From positions 1-21,065 of the IMG/VR virus record IMGVR_UViG_3300017786_000186: a DNA stretch of 21,065 nt; one strand, written 5' to 3'. How positions within the stretch are numbered: the stretch's first letter is position 1; every line of letters starts with the position of its first letter. Below are positions 1 through 7,856 of this stretch, one piece after another. Source of the DNA: a virus. The translations under genes and the position numbers were made by a program. The notes under the pieces are model-generated. The model was not told the DNA's origin. It saw only the letters and a list, made by a program, of their open reading frames with translations, and made no database searches.

Positions 1-3000
1 AGCTATACGTTTAGATTGTTTAGCATAGTCTTTAACAAAATTATAAACTTGTCTACCATCTTTAAAACCTAGTTGAGCATTAGAAAATCCTATAGGTCTT
101 AATATGTTTTCAACTATAAACTTGCCTAGTTTAGTAAATACATTTTCATCGTATGCAATATCTCCTTTAACAACTCCATCAACTAAAGCATTAAAATATT
201 CTTCTGCATTAGCATCGTTTACACTAGTAACTCCATAATCATCTTTTAGTCTTTTCTCTACTACTTGTAGTTCCTTGTTTGTTAAAGAGTTTTTAAATCC
301 TTGTACAGTTTCAGAGGCTACGCTTCCTAGTTGCTTACCAACCACGCCGTGAAGTAACTCATGCTGTCCAACTGAAATATCTCTAAGATTTTTAGCAGCT
401 TCTCTATTTATGTATATATTACCATCATTATCTATGTAACCAGAAGTGCCTTTAAAACCTGCATCATCTTGCTCTCCTAGCTCTTTCATCTTAGCTTCAA
501 ACTCTTTAGATGAGTTAAATTCTGTAAAAGACTTACCAGATGCCTCAGTTTTTTCTCTAGCTTGCTCTAATCCCGCTTCAAATGCTGATTCAAAGTTATA
601 TTGTAAACTAACAGCTTCTAATTGTTCATTTATCTGAGTTATATCTTCTCTTTGTTTTTTTACAATAGCTTTATCAGTTGCTTTATCTATTTGTTTTTGT
701 AAAGCTTTTTTTCTCTGTAATAAAGTATATGCTTTTTTCTCCCCTTCAATAGTTAAACTCATATCATCTAACTCTCTCATTACGCCACCTTGCTCCTTTA
801 AATCTCTCAATATTGTATTAGCTTGTTCTTGAGTCATAGGATCATTAGGGTCCATTACTTTTAATTGTAAATGTTGAGAATAACCTTCTTGAAAACCTTT
901 ATTAAGCGTAAAGCCTTTAGCCATTCTATATTGGCTATCAGATATTTTATCCATTGCTTTAGCTTTACTAGCTTTATAACCTGCAGATATAGTTCCAATA
1001 GGTCCACCTGCTAAAAAACCCATAGCTCCTGCTCTAACCACATTTGACATGGTTATTTCTGTAGCCATTTTATCAAATACTTCTTTTTCTTTCCAAGCGT
1101 TAACACCAGACTTAATAGACATAGTAGCTATTTCTTGAGCTGCTTCAGTTACAGCTTCAGCACTACCAGCTTTTAAACCAGCTTTAGTTAAAGCATATAC
1201 ACCTGTTTCTAATCCTTCTTCTATTATTTCATTAGTAGCTTTTTTAATAGCAGCTTTAGATACTTGTTTACCCGCTAGCTTACTCATTACCTTACCTAAT
1301 ATACCTTTTCTAACTACTGAACTAATTCCCTTAGCACCAACTCCGCCTATCATACCGCCAAAATAACCACCAGCACCTTCTATAGCACCATTAACAACTC
1401 CTATTGTTGTAGCTAGACCAAACCTTTCTTTCATGGATAATCCTTCAAAGTCTTCACTCATCATCTCTTCCATTTCTCCACCAGCTATAGATAATCCCAT
1501 TAAAGCACCATAACCAACGGCACCTGTTCCAGTTAATCCTGCAGCTAACATCATACTGCCCATTTCGACCATAGAGGTATATACTCCACCAGCAACAGTA
1601 GAATTAAACTCTTGTTCGTATTCATTAGTTACATCAGCTCCATACTTTTCAGTTATTTTAGATATAGCCATTTCAGCCTCCCTTGCTAAGGCTTTTTTAC
1701 CCTGTTCTGGATCTTCACTCCAATACTTTTCAATATCATCTTCTTTTAAAGCTAACATGCCTCCATTAAAATAAGATGTTATTTTATCTCCAACGCCTAG
1801 TATAGTGTTTGCTGTTATACCAGCTATATTGCCTTTTTCAGCTTCTACTACATACTTTTTAGCATTGACTATTTGAAGTTGTGCTTGTAGAGGTTGTATT
1901 TGGCTACTGTACATGCTACTTAACCTTTTATCAGTAGCTAATATATCTTGTTCTGTTTTAACTAGTAAAACTTTTCTTTCTGCAATTTCCTCATTAGATA
2001 AATTACCTTGTTTTATTTCGTTTTGTAATTTTTGTAAATCTAATTTGTAAGTATTAAATGCCGCTTGATTCTGAAAATATTGCTTGTTAACATCTATTAA
2101 TTGGTTGTTTAATTTTTGTGTTTCTTCTTTAACAATATCAGCATCGTAAATTGCATCAAAGTTTTTTACTACATCATCAGAAACTTTTTCTTCTTTAAAA
2201 ATATTAGTGACCCAGTCCCAATCACCTTCACCTTTTTCATCTTTAGCAATTTTTTCCATTGCTGCTACATCTAAATCTCCATTAGCTATAGTAGCCATCT
2301 TCTTAATACTAGTAGGATTATAATTACCTTTATTTAAATCTAAAAAACTTTTTAATTTAGCTGCTTGTTCTTTATCGCCAGCATTAGTCCAATTATCTAA
2401 AGATATTTCCGTTGCTTGGCCATTAGGTGCATAAACTTTTATATTGTCTCCAATACCTGTTTCTTCAAAAGTAAAACCATAATCACCATACAAATTGTTT
2501 AAAGTACCATAAACTTGTTCTTCTTCGTGGCCTACAATTTTAGCTCCAAGATCTCCATCTAATACACTAGTAGGTATTTGACCTTGTTTAACACTAGATA
2601 AAGCATTAGATAAATCTTTATCATATTGCCCTAATTTATTATCATATGTAGAGCTTTCATCAAAATTTCTATAACTAGCTATTCCACCAGCTGCTGTATT
2701 GAAACCAACTTCTTTCTGAGACTCTAAAAATTCATCAAAAGATTTGTCTCCTGCTAAAATTCTTTTACCTTCAACACTTATGTTGTCCCACTCTCCAGAT
2801 TTACCTAATTCAAAATCTGAATCTTTAAGTTTCATCCTAACTTCAGTAGGTAAATGATCAAAAGACTCTATTAATAAAGCTTTGTTAGGATCGTAGCCAG
2901 AAAGTTTATTTTTAATTCTATCTCTATACTTATCATCTGGATTAATTTCAACAACTTCTTCTACAGCTTGATCTTCAGTAGTCGTATCAATAGTGCTAAT

Positions 3001-3141
3001 AGACTCTCCATCACCTGTTTCATCTTCTATTTTTTCTACTATAACAGCGTCTGGATATGTAGACATAAAATCCGAAAAATTACTATCATCTATGTCATGC
3101 CACAATTGACCTGTGGAATCTCGCATTGTATATTTTGGCAT
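1..3141 (-). CDS. Giant internal virion / ejection-type protein with HExxH metallopeptidase motif (3' end outside window)
   Basis: The frame is open from an ATG at 3139-3141 to the left edge: 1047 residues without a stop, C-terminus missing. Seen: an acidic N-terminus; coiled coil about residues 338-430; glycine/alanine-rich hydrophobic stretches about 511-551, 573-602 and 697-724; a second coiled coil about 774-860; then a strand containing GNIYINREAA followed by GQHELLHGVVGK, giving HExxH at 927-931, with Glu980-Glu981 (NAEEYF) as candidate third zinc ligand. This layout fits a zinc-dependent peptidase domain on a large virion protein. It follows 218- and 575-residue proteins, matching the T7 gp14-gp15-gp16 order, where gp16 is the largest ejected protein and bears a transglycosylase. 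I infer that it is packaged and ejected, helping DNA or proteins cross the host envelope. The peptidase substrate cannot be told. A polyvalent protein with another role is possible. The start follows the previous stop by 12 bases. Confidence 0.72.
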   Translation of the reverse strand, partial: MPKYTMRDSTGQLWHDIDDSNFSDFMSTYPDAVIVEKIEDETGDGESISTIDTTTEDQAVEEVVEINPDDKYRDRIKNKLSGYDPNKALLIESFDHLPTEVRMKLKDSDFELGKSGEWDNISVEGKRILAGDKSFDEFLESQKEVGFNTAAGGIASYRNFDESSTYDNKLGQYDKDLSNALSSVKQGQIPTSVLDGDLGAKIVGHEEEQVYGTLNNLYGDYGFTFEETGIGDNIKVYAPNGQATEISLDNWTNAGDKEQAAKLKSFLDLNKGNYNPTSIKKMATIANGDLDVAAMEKIAKDEKGEGDWDWVTNIFKEEKVSDDVVKNFDAIYDADIVKEETQKLNNQLIDVNKQYFQNQAAFNTYKLDLQKLQNEIKQGNLSNEEIAERKVLLVKTEQDILATDKRLSSMYSSQIQPLQAQLQIVNAKKYVVEAEKGNIAGITANTILGVGDKITSYFNGGMLALKEDDIEKYWSEDPEQGKKALAREAEMAISKITEKYGADVTNEYEQEFNSTVAGGVYTSMVEMGSMMLAAGLTGTGAVGYGALMGLSIAGGEMEEMMSEDFEGLSMKERFGLATTIGVVNGAIEGAGGYFGGMIGGVGAKGISSVVRKGILGKVMSKLAGKQVSKAAIKKATNEIIEEGLETGVYALTKAGLKAGSAEAVTEAAQEIATMSIKSGVNAWKEKEVFDKMATEITMSNVVRAGAMGFLAGGPIGTISAGYKASKAKAMDKISDSQYRMAKGFTLNKGFQEGYSQHLQLKVMDPNDPMTQEQANTILRDLKEQGGVMRELDDMSLTIEGEKKAYTLLQRKKALQKQIDKATDKAIVKKQREDITQINEQLEAVSLQYNFESAFEAGLEQAREKTEASGKSFTEFNSSKEFEAKMKELGEQDDAGFKGTSGYIDNDGNIYINREAAKNLRDISVGQHELLHGVVGKQLGSVASETVQGFKNSLTNKELQVVEKRLKDDYGVTSVNDANAEEYFNALVDGVVKGDIAYDENVFTKLGKFIVENILRPIGFSNAQLGFKDGRQVYNFVKDYAKQSKRIA
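193..390 (-). other. HExxH zinc-peptidase core within the giant internal protein
   Basis: HELLH is encoded at 349-363 (residues 927-931). The residues before it (GNIYINREAAKNLRDISVGQ) have the usual form of a strand plus helix leading into a metallopeptidase active-site helix. NAEEYFNAL at about 190-210 supplies two adjacent glutamates roughly 50 residues after the motif, a plausible third metal ligand. Known: HExxH supplies two zinc-binding histidines and the catalytic glutamate in many peptidase families. The exact family cannot be assigned by eye. Confidence 0.65.
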
Positions 3142-3153
3142 AAAATTTTATTA

Positions 3154-4881
3154 TTAATTAGTTACAGTACCTCCACCTTGCTGAGTAGGTTGACCAGCTT
3201 GACCAGGTTTTCCTTGATTTTTAAAAGATTTAGATGGTGAATTTGCATTTACACCTTGATAATCAGGGTTTAAATATCTTCTTCCTTTATAATTAAAAAA
3301 TTGTTGATCAGAGCTTGGCTTTGGCTCTACTGATTTATAAGCTTGTTCTGCAGCTTGAGACCTTCTTTGAGAATATATAGTTTGTTGATCTAGGTTAATA
3401 CCACCTTCATCAGCTAAAGCAGCTCTTATACCTTCAGCTGTACTAGTTCCTGGTATTACATCACCTTGCTCATCGATTATAGAACCTATAGCTAGTTTAT
3501 TATCTTTAGCTAGTTTGTTAGCAAATTTAGTTTTTTCTTCTTTAGTGTCTAGATCATTATATTTTTCAAAGTCATCTTCTGACATAATATCTACTATGTA
3601 ATTTTCATCAATAACGCTATAAGTTTTACCAACTGGGTTAACTTCAGTTAAAGCAGCTGCTATTTTATCAGGGTTACCAACTAGCTCATTAGATTTTTCA
3701 GCATATACATTATATCTTTGTTCTCTAGCTTGGTCAGTTAGATTTGACTTAGTAGCTCTACCTGATCCAGGTGCTTTGTATTTTCTAGTAGACTGTATCA
3801 TCTTAATACCATCTGCAGCAGCGTTATCTTCTATAGATTTATTAGCCATCCATTTAGCAGCTTCATCTCTTTGCTTCTTAATATTAGCCTCTGTTTCCTC
3901 AGCAGTAGCTCCTTCAACGTCCATCCAGTCTGTGTCCTTACCCATCATATCAGCCCAAATGCTTTGCATACGTTCTTCGTCATCTAAGATGCCTTTAAAT
4001 TGATTAGAAGTAACCATTGATTCAGCAGCTTTAGTTCTCTGTTCAGGCGTCATGAATTTAAGCGTAGCTTCTTGATCACCAATTTTCTTAGTTTCAAACA
4101 TTACTAAATCAGCATTGTCTTTACCACCAGGCTTTACAGTGTTGTTATAAATACTTTTTAATGATTCAGATATATCAGGAACTGTTTTAAAATATTCTTT
4201 ACCATTACTTTCTAAATTTAATAATTCGTTTATATTAATCATAGCAGCTTCTTCATCTCCTTCACCTGGCTTAAATAAACATAGCTGACCATTGTCGTCG
4301 ACTATTTTTACATTACCACCTTGTGATAGAGCTAATAAAACTTCTTGCTGAGCAGTAGGCACTCTAGAGCTTATAGCACCAGGCTGTCCAGGTGGTATTT
4401 TTAAAGCTTCTTGCAATTGTTTTACTTGAGCCATTATAGGAACAACAGAATTTTTAAACTCAGTTACCTGATTGTTTAAGTAAGACAATGTTCTATTACC
4501 TTCCATTTGAGATATAGTACCGTCTTTTATACCTTGTTTAATTTTAAAATATTTTTCTGTTTGATCTCCAAAAAAATCGTTCATGTTTTGATCAAAAGTA
4601 CCGTAACCAGTCTCTTTAATACCAGCAACTTTATCATACATAGCTCTTTGTTCAGTGTTTTGCTTTGCAAACAACTGCTCTTGCTTAGCTCTTTCAAGTT
4701 CATTTCTAGCTATTATAGAAGCTGTATTTTCTCTCATAATTTGAGAAACACTTTTTTGTTTAGCTATATAATCAGCAAATAATTGATTAGTTTGTTGTTG
4801 AGGATTAGCATATGCTCCACCGCTTCTTGAAGCCGTGCCACCTTTACCTAATGCTTGTCCGTAATTTTGTATTTTTGCCAT
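3154..4881 (-). CDS. Putative internal virion protein (575 residues, T7 gp15-like by position)
   Basis: The protein starts with a glycine-rich segment (GQALGKGGTASRSGGAY), then a charged, mostly helical region about residues 30-170 with no membrane segment or signal peptide. The middle is acidic and mixed (PGEGDEEAAMININELLN). From about 400 it is again charged and helical. It ends in a low-complexity Gly/Gln/Pro tail (QGKPGQAGQPTQQGGGTVTN) that is probably disordered. No enzyme motif was recognised. It lies between a 218-residue coiled-coil protein and the giant HExxH protein, the place of T7 gp15 in the gp14-15-16 ejection set, so a packaged cargo/ejection role is inferred from order, size and composition only. 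The ATG at 4881 follows the previous stop by 11 bases, with an AT-rich leader lacking Shine-Dalgarno. Confidence 0.6.
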   Translation of the reverse strand: MAKIQNYGQALGKGGTASRSGGAYANPQQQTNQLFADYIAKQKSVSQIMRENTASIIARNELERAKQEQLFAKQNTEQRAMYDKVAGIKETGYGTFDQNMNDFFGDQTEKYFKIKQGIKDGTISQMEGNRTLSYLNNQVTEFKNSVVPIMAQVKQLQEALKIPPGQPGAISSRVPTAQQEVLLALSQGGNVKIVDDNGQLCLFKPGEGDEEAAMININELLNLESNGKEYFKTVPDISESLKSIYNNTVKPGGKDNADLVMFETKKIGDQEATLKFMTPEQRTKAAESMVTSNQFKGILDDEERMQSIWADMMGKDTDWMDVEGATAEETEANIKKQRDEAAKWMANKSIEDNAAADGIKMIQSTRKYKAPGSGRATKSNLTDQAREQRYNVYAEKSNELVGNPDKIAAALTEVNPVGKTYSVIDENYIVDIMSEDDFEKYNDLDTKEEKTKFANKLAKDNKLAIGSIIDEQGDVIPGTSTAEGIRAALADEGGINLDQQTIYSQRRSQAAEQAYKSVEPKPSSDQQFFNYKGRRYLNPDYQGVNANSPSKSFKNQGKPGQAGQPTQQGGGTVTN

Positions 4882-4892
4882 AATTTATTTAT

Positions 4893-5549
4893 TTAACCGA
4901 ATAACCCTGGCCCACCTGTCATTGCTCCTGGCCCTGTTAAACTTGATGCCATGGTGCCCACAGCGCCTATCATCTCTTGATTAGCTGCCATTTTAGCATT
5001 ACGAGCCATCATTTCTCTAGCCTCAGCATTGTCTTGCTGTGTTTGTAGCCTATCCATTTTAGTAACATCTCTAGCTTCTTGAGTTTCAAATTTATAAGCT
5101 TCACCTTGAGCCTTAAGCTGTTGCACTTGATTAGCACCTTCAGCTCTAGCATCGTTATTAGCTTTCTCTTGTTTTTGTATATCAGCAGAAATACCACGTT
5201 TAGATTCTAAAGCAGCTCTTGCTAAAGCAGTTGCACCACCAGCACCACCACCTGTTTGCATAATAGTGTCTAGAGTATTAGCTAAAGCAATATCAGCCTC
5301 TTCAGCTTGAAATTTAGAGGCCTGTGTAGCAACGCCTAAGTTTTCAAACTCATTAGCCATATTTTCGTAAGGATTAATAACTTCTTGTCTGTTTTTTTCA
5401 ATTTCTTCTAAAGCAGTTTTAGCATCATTAGCTTTTTTTGCCTCTGCTTCCATTTGTTTTTTAGCTTCGTTTTTCTTTACTTGAGCACCTACCATACTGG
5501 TAATGCCACCTACCGCTGCTGTTATTGCTAGTGTTGTTGCTACTGCCAT
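4893..5549 (-). CDS. Putative small internal virion protein (218 residues, T7 gp14-like)
   Basis: Residues 1-23 form a hydrophobic Ala/Thr/Gly segment (TTLAITAAVGGITSMVGAQV) that could insert in a membrane. A long Lys/Glu/Ala/Gln coiled coil covers about 25-185, broken by a glycine patch (QTGGGAGGATALA) near 95. The C-terminus is Gly/Pro-rich (TGPGAMTGGPGLFG). Known: phage gp14-type internal virion proteins are about 200 residues, helical, with an N-terminal hydrophobic part, and in T7 form the outer-membrane pore of the ejectosome. The resemblance here is in architecture and gene order; I did not recognise a diagnostic motif. It is the first of three consecutive proteins of rising size. The ATG at 5549 is one base after the stop of the GNAT-like gene, suggesting coupled translation. 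Confidence 0.6.
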   Translation of the reverse strand: MAVATTLAITAAVGGITSMVGAQVKKNEAKKQMEAEAKKANDAKTALEEIEKNRQEVINPYENMANEFENLGVATQASKFQAEEADIALANTLDTIMQTGGGAGGATALARAALESKRGISADIQKQEKANNDARAEGANQVQQLKAQGEAYKFETQEARDVTKMDRLQTQQDNAEAREMMARNAKMAANQEMIGAVGTMASSLTGPGAMTGGPGLFG

Positions 5550-5550
5550 A

Positions 5551-5952
5551 TTACAATACTTTTGTTAATTCATAAGAGGGTTTAGGATCTGCCTTCCACC
5601 CTAGTTTTTCATGTGTTTCTATTAGTCCTTTATGTTGCATTACTGCAAATAAATATTTATAATCAAGAGATTTAACTAAGTTTTCAGCACCAGTTATAAG
5701 AAGCTCTATAGCTTGTTTTCTGTCGCTTTCTCTATACTTTGGATTAGATACTATCCATTCTAATAAAGCTGTCTTAGAATTAGTTAAATAAATAAATCCA
5801 GCTACTACTGGTGTGTCATTTATTTCTACTATTAAACCTCCCTTACCATTTTCTGGTAAAAAGTCTTTTACTGGCGCTTTCCATTTAGGCCAATTATCCC
5901 ACCAAGATACTAATGTATCCCAGTCGCTGTCTGTAAGTCTACGTATATTCAA
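5551..5952 (-). CDS. GNAT-fold acetyltransferase-like protein (133 residues), in T7 gp13 position
   Basis: The opening (NIRRLTDSDWDTLVSWW) is the classic GNAT first strand and helix, followed by strands GGLIVEINDTPVVAGFIYL and KTALLEWIVSNPKYR, a helix (KQAIELLITGAENLVKSL), a strand KYLFAVMQ, and the closing HEKLGWK, which matches the GNAT 'YEKLGF' ending. The family binds acetyl-CoA through R/QxxGxG/A; here that place reads RESDRKQAIELL, without the glycines, so catalysis is doubtful. T7 gp13, a 138-residue virion assembly protein between the tail-tube and internal-protein genes, has similar size, position and, as I recall, a GNAT-like look. The only good start is TTG at 5952: the in-frame codons after the upstream stop are ATT AAA TTG, and no ATG occurs until far inside the domain. 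Readthrough of the upstream TAA would fuse it to the hub protein. Confidence 0.75.
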   Translation of the reverse strand: MNIRRLTDSDWDTLVSWWDNWPKWKAPVKDFLPENGKGGLIVEINDTPVVAGFIYLTNSKTALLEWIVSNPKYRESDRKQAIELLITGAENLVKSLDYKYLFAVMQHKGLIETHEKLGWKADPKPSYELTKVL

Positions 5953-5958
5953 TTTAAT

Positions 5959-7854
5959 TTAATTAGATGATTGTACTTGATTAGAAAATACTGCAAATAT
6001 TTGCTTAGATCCACCAATATCTGTTGATGAATCTGTTGATATTTTAACTGTTGCTACATATCCTTTTATACCACTAGTTGGATAACCACCATAAGCATCT
6101 GGTCCAAATACTACTTCACCAGCTCTTGCAGTGCTATTACTTTTTAAGTTAGCAACATATTTACCTTCTTTTAAATGGAAACCAGCTCTATATATTGGCT
6201 CTGTTAACGCCGCTGGATACTCATTACCAGCTGAGTCGTAAGCACCTTCATAGTAACTATTTACTATTACACTTGTATCAGTGTAATTTACATACCCTGG
6301 ATTTGTGGTTCCTGGATTTATATAATTATCAGGAACTTCTTGTAATCCTTGTATATCAGAAGTAAAACTATTTGCTTGCCATCCGTTACTTCCTTCATAA
6401 CCAACGGTTAAAAAGTTTTTATTAGTGTTTGGCATTGGATTAAATACAAAAGTTATAGATGATTGAGCCGATGCAGCACCATAAAATACATTTCTATTTT
6501 TAGGGTTATTATTAAAATAATGTTGGTATATTTCTCCACCGCTGGTAGTAAAAAAAGTATTTTTTAAACTAAACAAGTTGTTAGGTTTAAAACTAAAAAA
6601 GCTTGGCCAACCTAAAACACCTTCGTCAAAAGATAAAGTTTCATAAATGCTAGTTCCATCACTTAAAGTTCCTTTAGCTTTTTGTAATGACAAAGTGTAT
6701 TTACCATCGTGTATGTCCCATCCGCCAACTATTCTATCTTTTTTAAAACTTCTAAATATAATAGGCGAGTCGTTAGGTATAATATAAGATATTTCTTCTG
6801 ACAACGCAACATAGCTTAATGCTGGAGCAGCATTACTATCATAACCTATAACGTAGCTATTAAATTCTATACCATTTATAATTAATTGAGATCCTATTTC
6901 TATATCAACAGGAGTTGTTATAGTAATATAAGGAGACGCGAAAACAGTGCCACCAGATTGATCATTACCATATACAGCCGAAACGTCTACAGCTTCTGGG
7001 TTTTCATTAATATTTTTTAATTCATCTCTAAAAAAGTTAGACATGCCATATTCTGATATTTCAGTCATGCCATCATGAGATAATCTAAGTATAGAACCTC
7101 TATCTTTATCAGCAAAGTATTTTCTAAAACCATATACAGCAAATGATTCTGGGTTTTTACTTATCCCAAACTCACCTCTATATGGAGTTATTTGACCAAT
7201 AACAGTTCCTTGAGGTAATGTTTGAGTACCGCCTTCAGACGTGTAAATTTGATCTTTATCTATTAAAGCTCTATTTACTTTATCCTCTTGAAATACTATT
7301 AAGTTAGTGTCTTCAGCATATAACTTCTGTATGCTTCCTCTTTGTGGATCAACAGCTTTGGTTATAGCTTCACCTACTGAAAAAACATTTGTTTGATTTA
7401 ATCCTGTTCTAGAATTATAAACTCCAGAATATATCAAAGCGTTAGGTCTTGCTTCTTGTTTGTTATTTTCTTCTTTTAAATAAGATTTAGCTCCAAAACC
7501 CACTGAAACATTATTGTAGCCACCTTGGTATCTAGACTCTTCTACAAACCAATTTTCTGCTTCATCAAATGGATAAGTCTGTATAATAGCAGTTGGTGGA
7601 GCGGTTTGGTATCTTTGTGTCTTACTTCCGCAGCCAGATGGATAAGTAGGAAAACCAGTAGGATTCCAAACAAGTCCAGGGAAATTAGAACCTTGACCAC
7701 CTCTATATTGTTGAGGAAGTGTAATTCCTGCATCTGGATCAGTGCCACCAGCATCGTAGTTATATGGTATACTACCTGTAGTTGGTGTTCCTAGATATAT
7801 AGCTTTTTTTAACCAAAAAGTGTTATAATAAGATACTTCTATTGTATATGCCAT
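5959..7854 (-). CDS. Tail hub / nozzle protein (631 residues), beta-propeller-like
   Basis: The sequence is beta-rich, aromatic and Gly/Ser/Thr/Asn-rich, without signal peptide or membrane segment. Residues about 170-290 carry the run LYAEDTNLIVFQEDKVNRAL, then GEFGISKNPESFAVYGFRKY and DRGSILRLSHDGMTEISEYG, ending FFRDEL. Repeated 'G.(I/V)...NPES...YG...Y..D..RG.I.R.S.DG.' is what I recall from phage tail-tube terminal (nozzle or 'muzzle') proteins, where it builds a propeller around the tail channel. The C-terminal third is beta-rich and may face outwards. It follows the 1160-residue hub protein by two bases, so the two probably form one tail-end complex. The T7 counterpart by position is gp12. 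The exact subunit role is inferred. ATG at 7854. Confidence 0.65.
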   Translation of the reverse strand: MAYTIEVSYYNTFWLKKAIYLGTPTTGSIPYNYDAGGTDPDAGITLPQQYRGGQGSNFPGLVWNPTGFPTYPSGCGSKTQRYQTAPPTAIIQTYPFDEAENWFVEESRYQGGYNNVSVGFGAKSYLKEENNKQEARPNALIYSGVYNSRTGLNQTNVFSVGEAITKAVDPQRGSIQKLYAEDTNLIVFQEDKVNRALIDKDQIYTSEGGTQTLPQGTVIGQITPYRGEFGISKNPESFAVYGFRKYFADKDRGSILRLSHDGMTEISEYGMSNFFRDELKNINENPEAVDVSAVYGNDQSGGTVFASPYITITTPVDIEIGSQLIINGIEFNSYVIGYDSNAAPALSYVALSEEISYIIPNDSPIIFRSFKKDRIVGGWDIHDGKYTLSLQKAKGTLSDGTSIYETLSFDEGVLGWPSFFSFKPNNLFSLKNTFFTTSGGEIYQHYFNNNPKNRNVFYGAASAQSSITFVFNPMPNTNKNFLTVGYEGSNGWQANSFTSDIQGLQEVPDNYINPGTTNPGYVNYTDTSVIVNSYYEGAYDSAGNEYPAALTEPIYRAGFHLKEGKYVANLKSNSTARAGEVVFGPDAYGGYPTSGIKGYVATVKISTDSSTDIGGSKQIFAVFSNQVQSSN

Positions 7855-7856
7855 TA

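Noticed and set aside
4893-5549. Reading the Lys/Gln/Ala coiled-coil protein as a tail tape-measure protein.
   Set aside because: At 218 residues it is far too short, and gene order points to a short-tailed virion with internal proteins.
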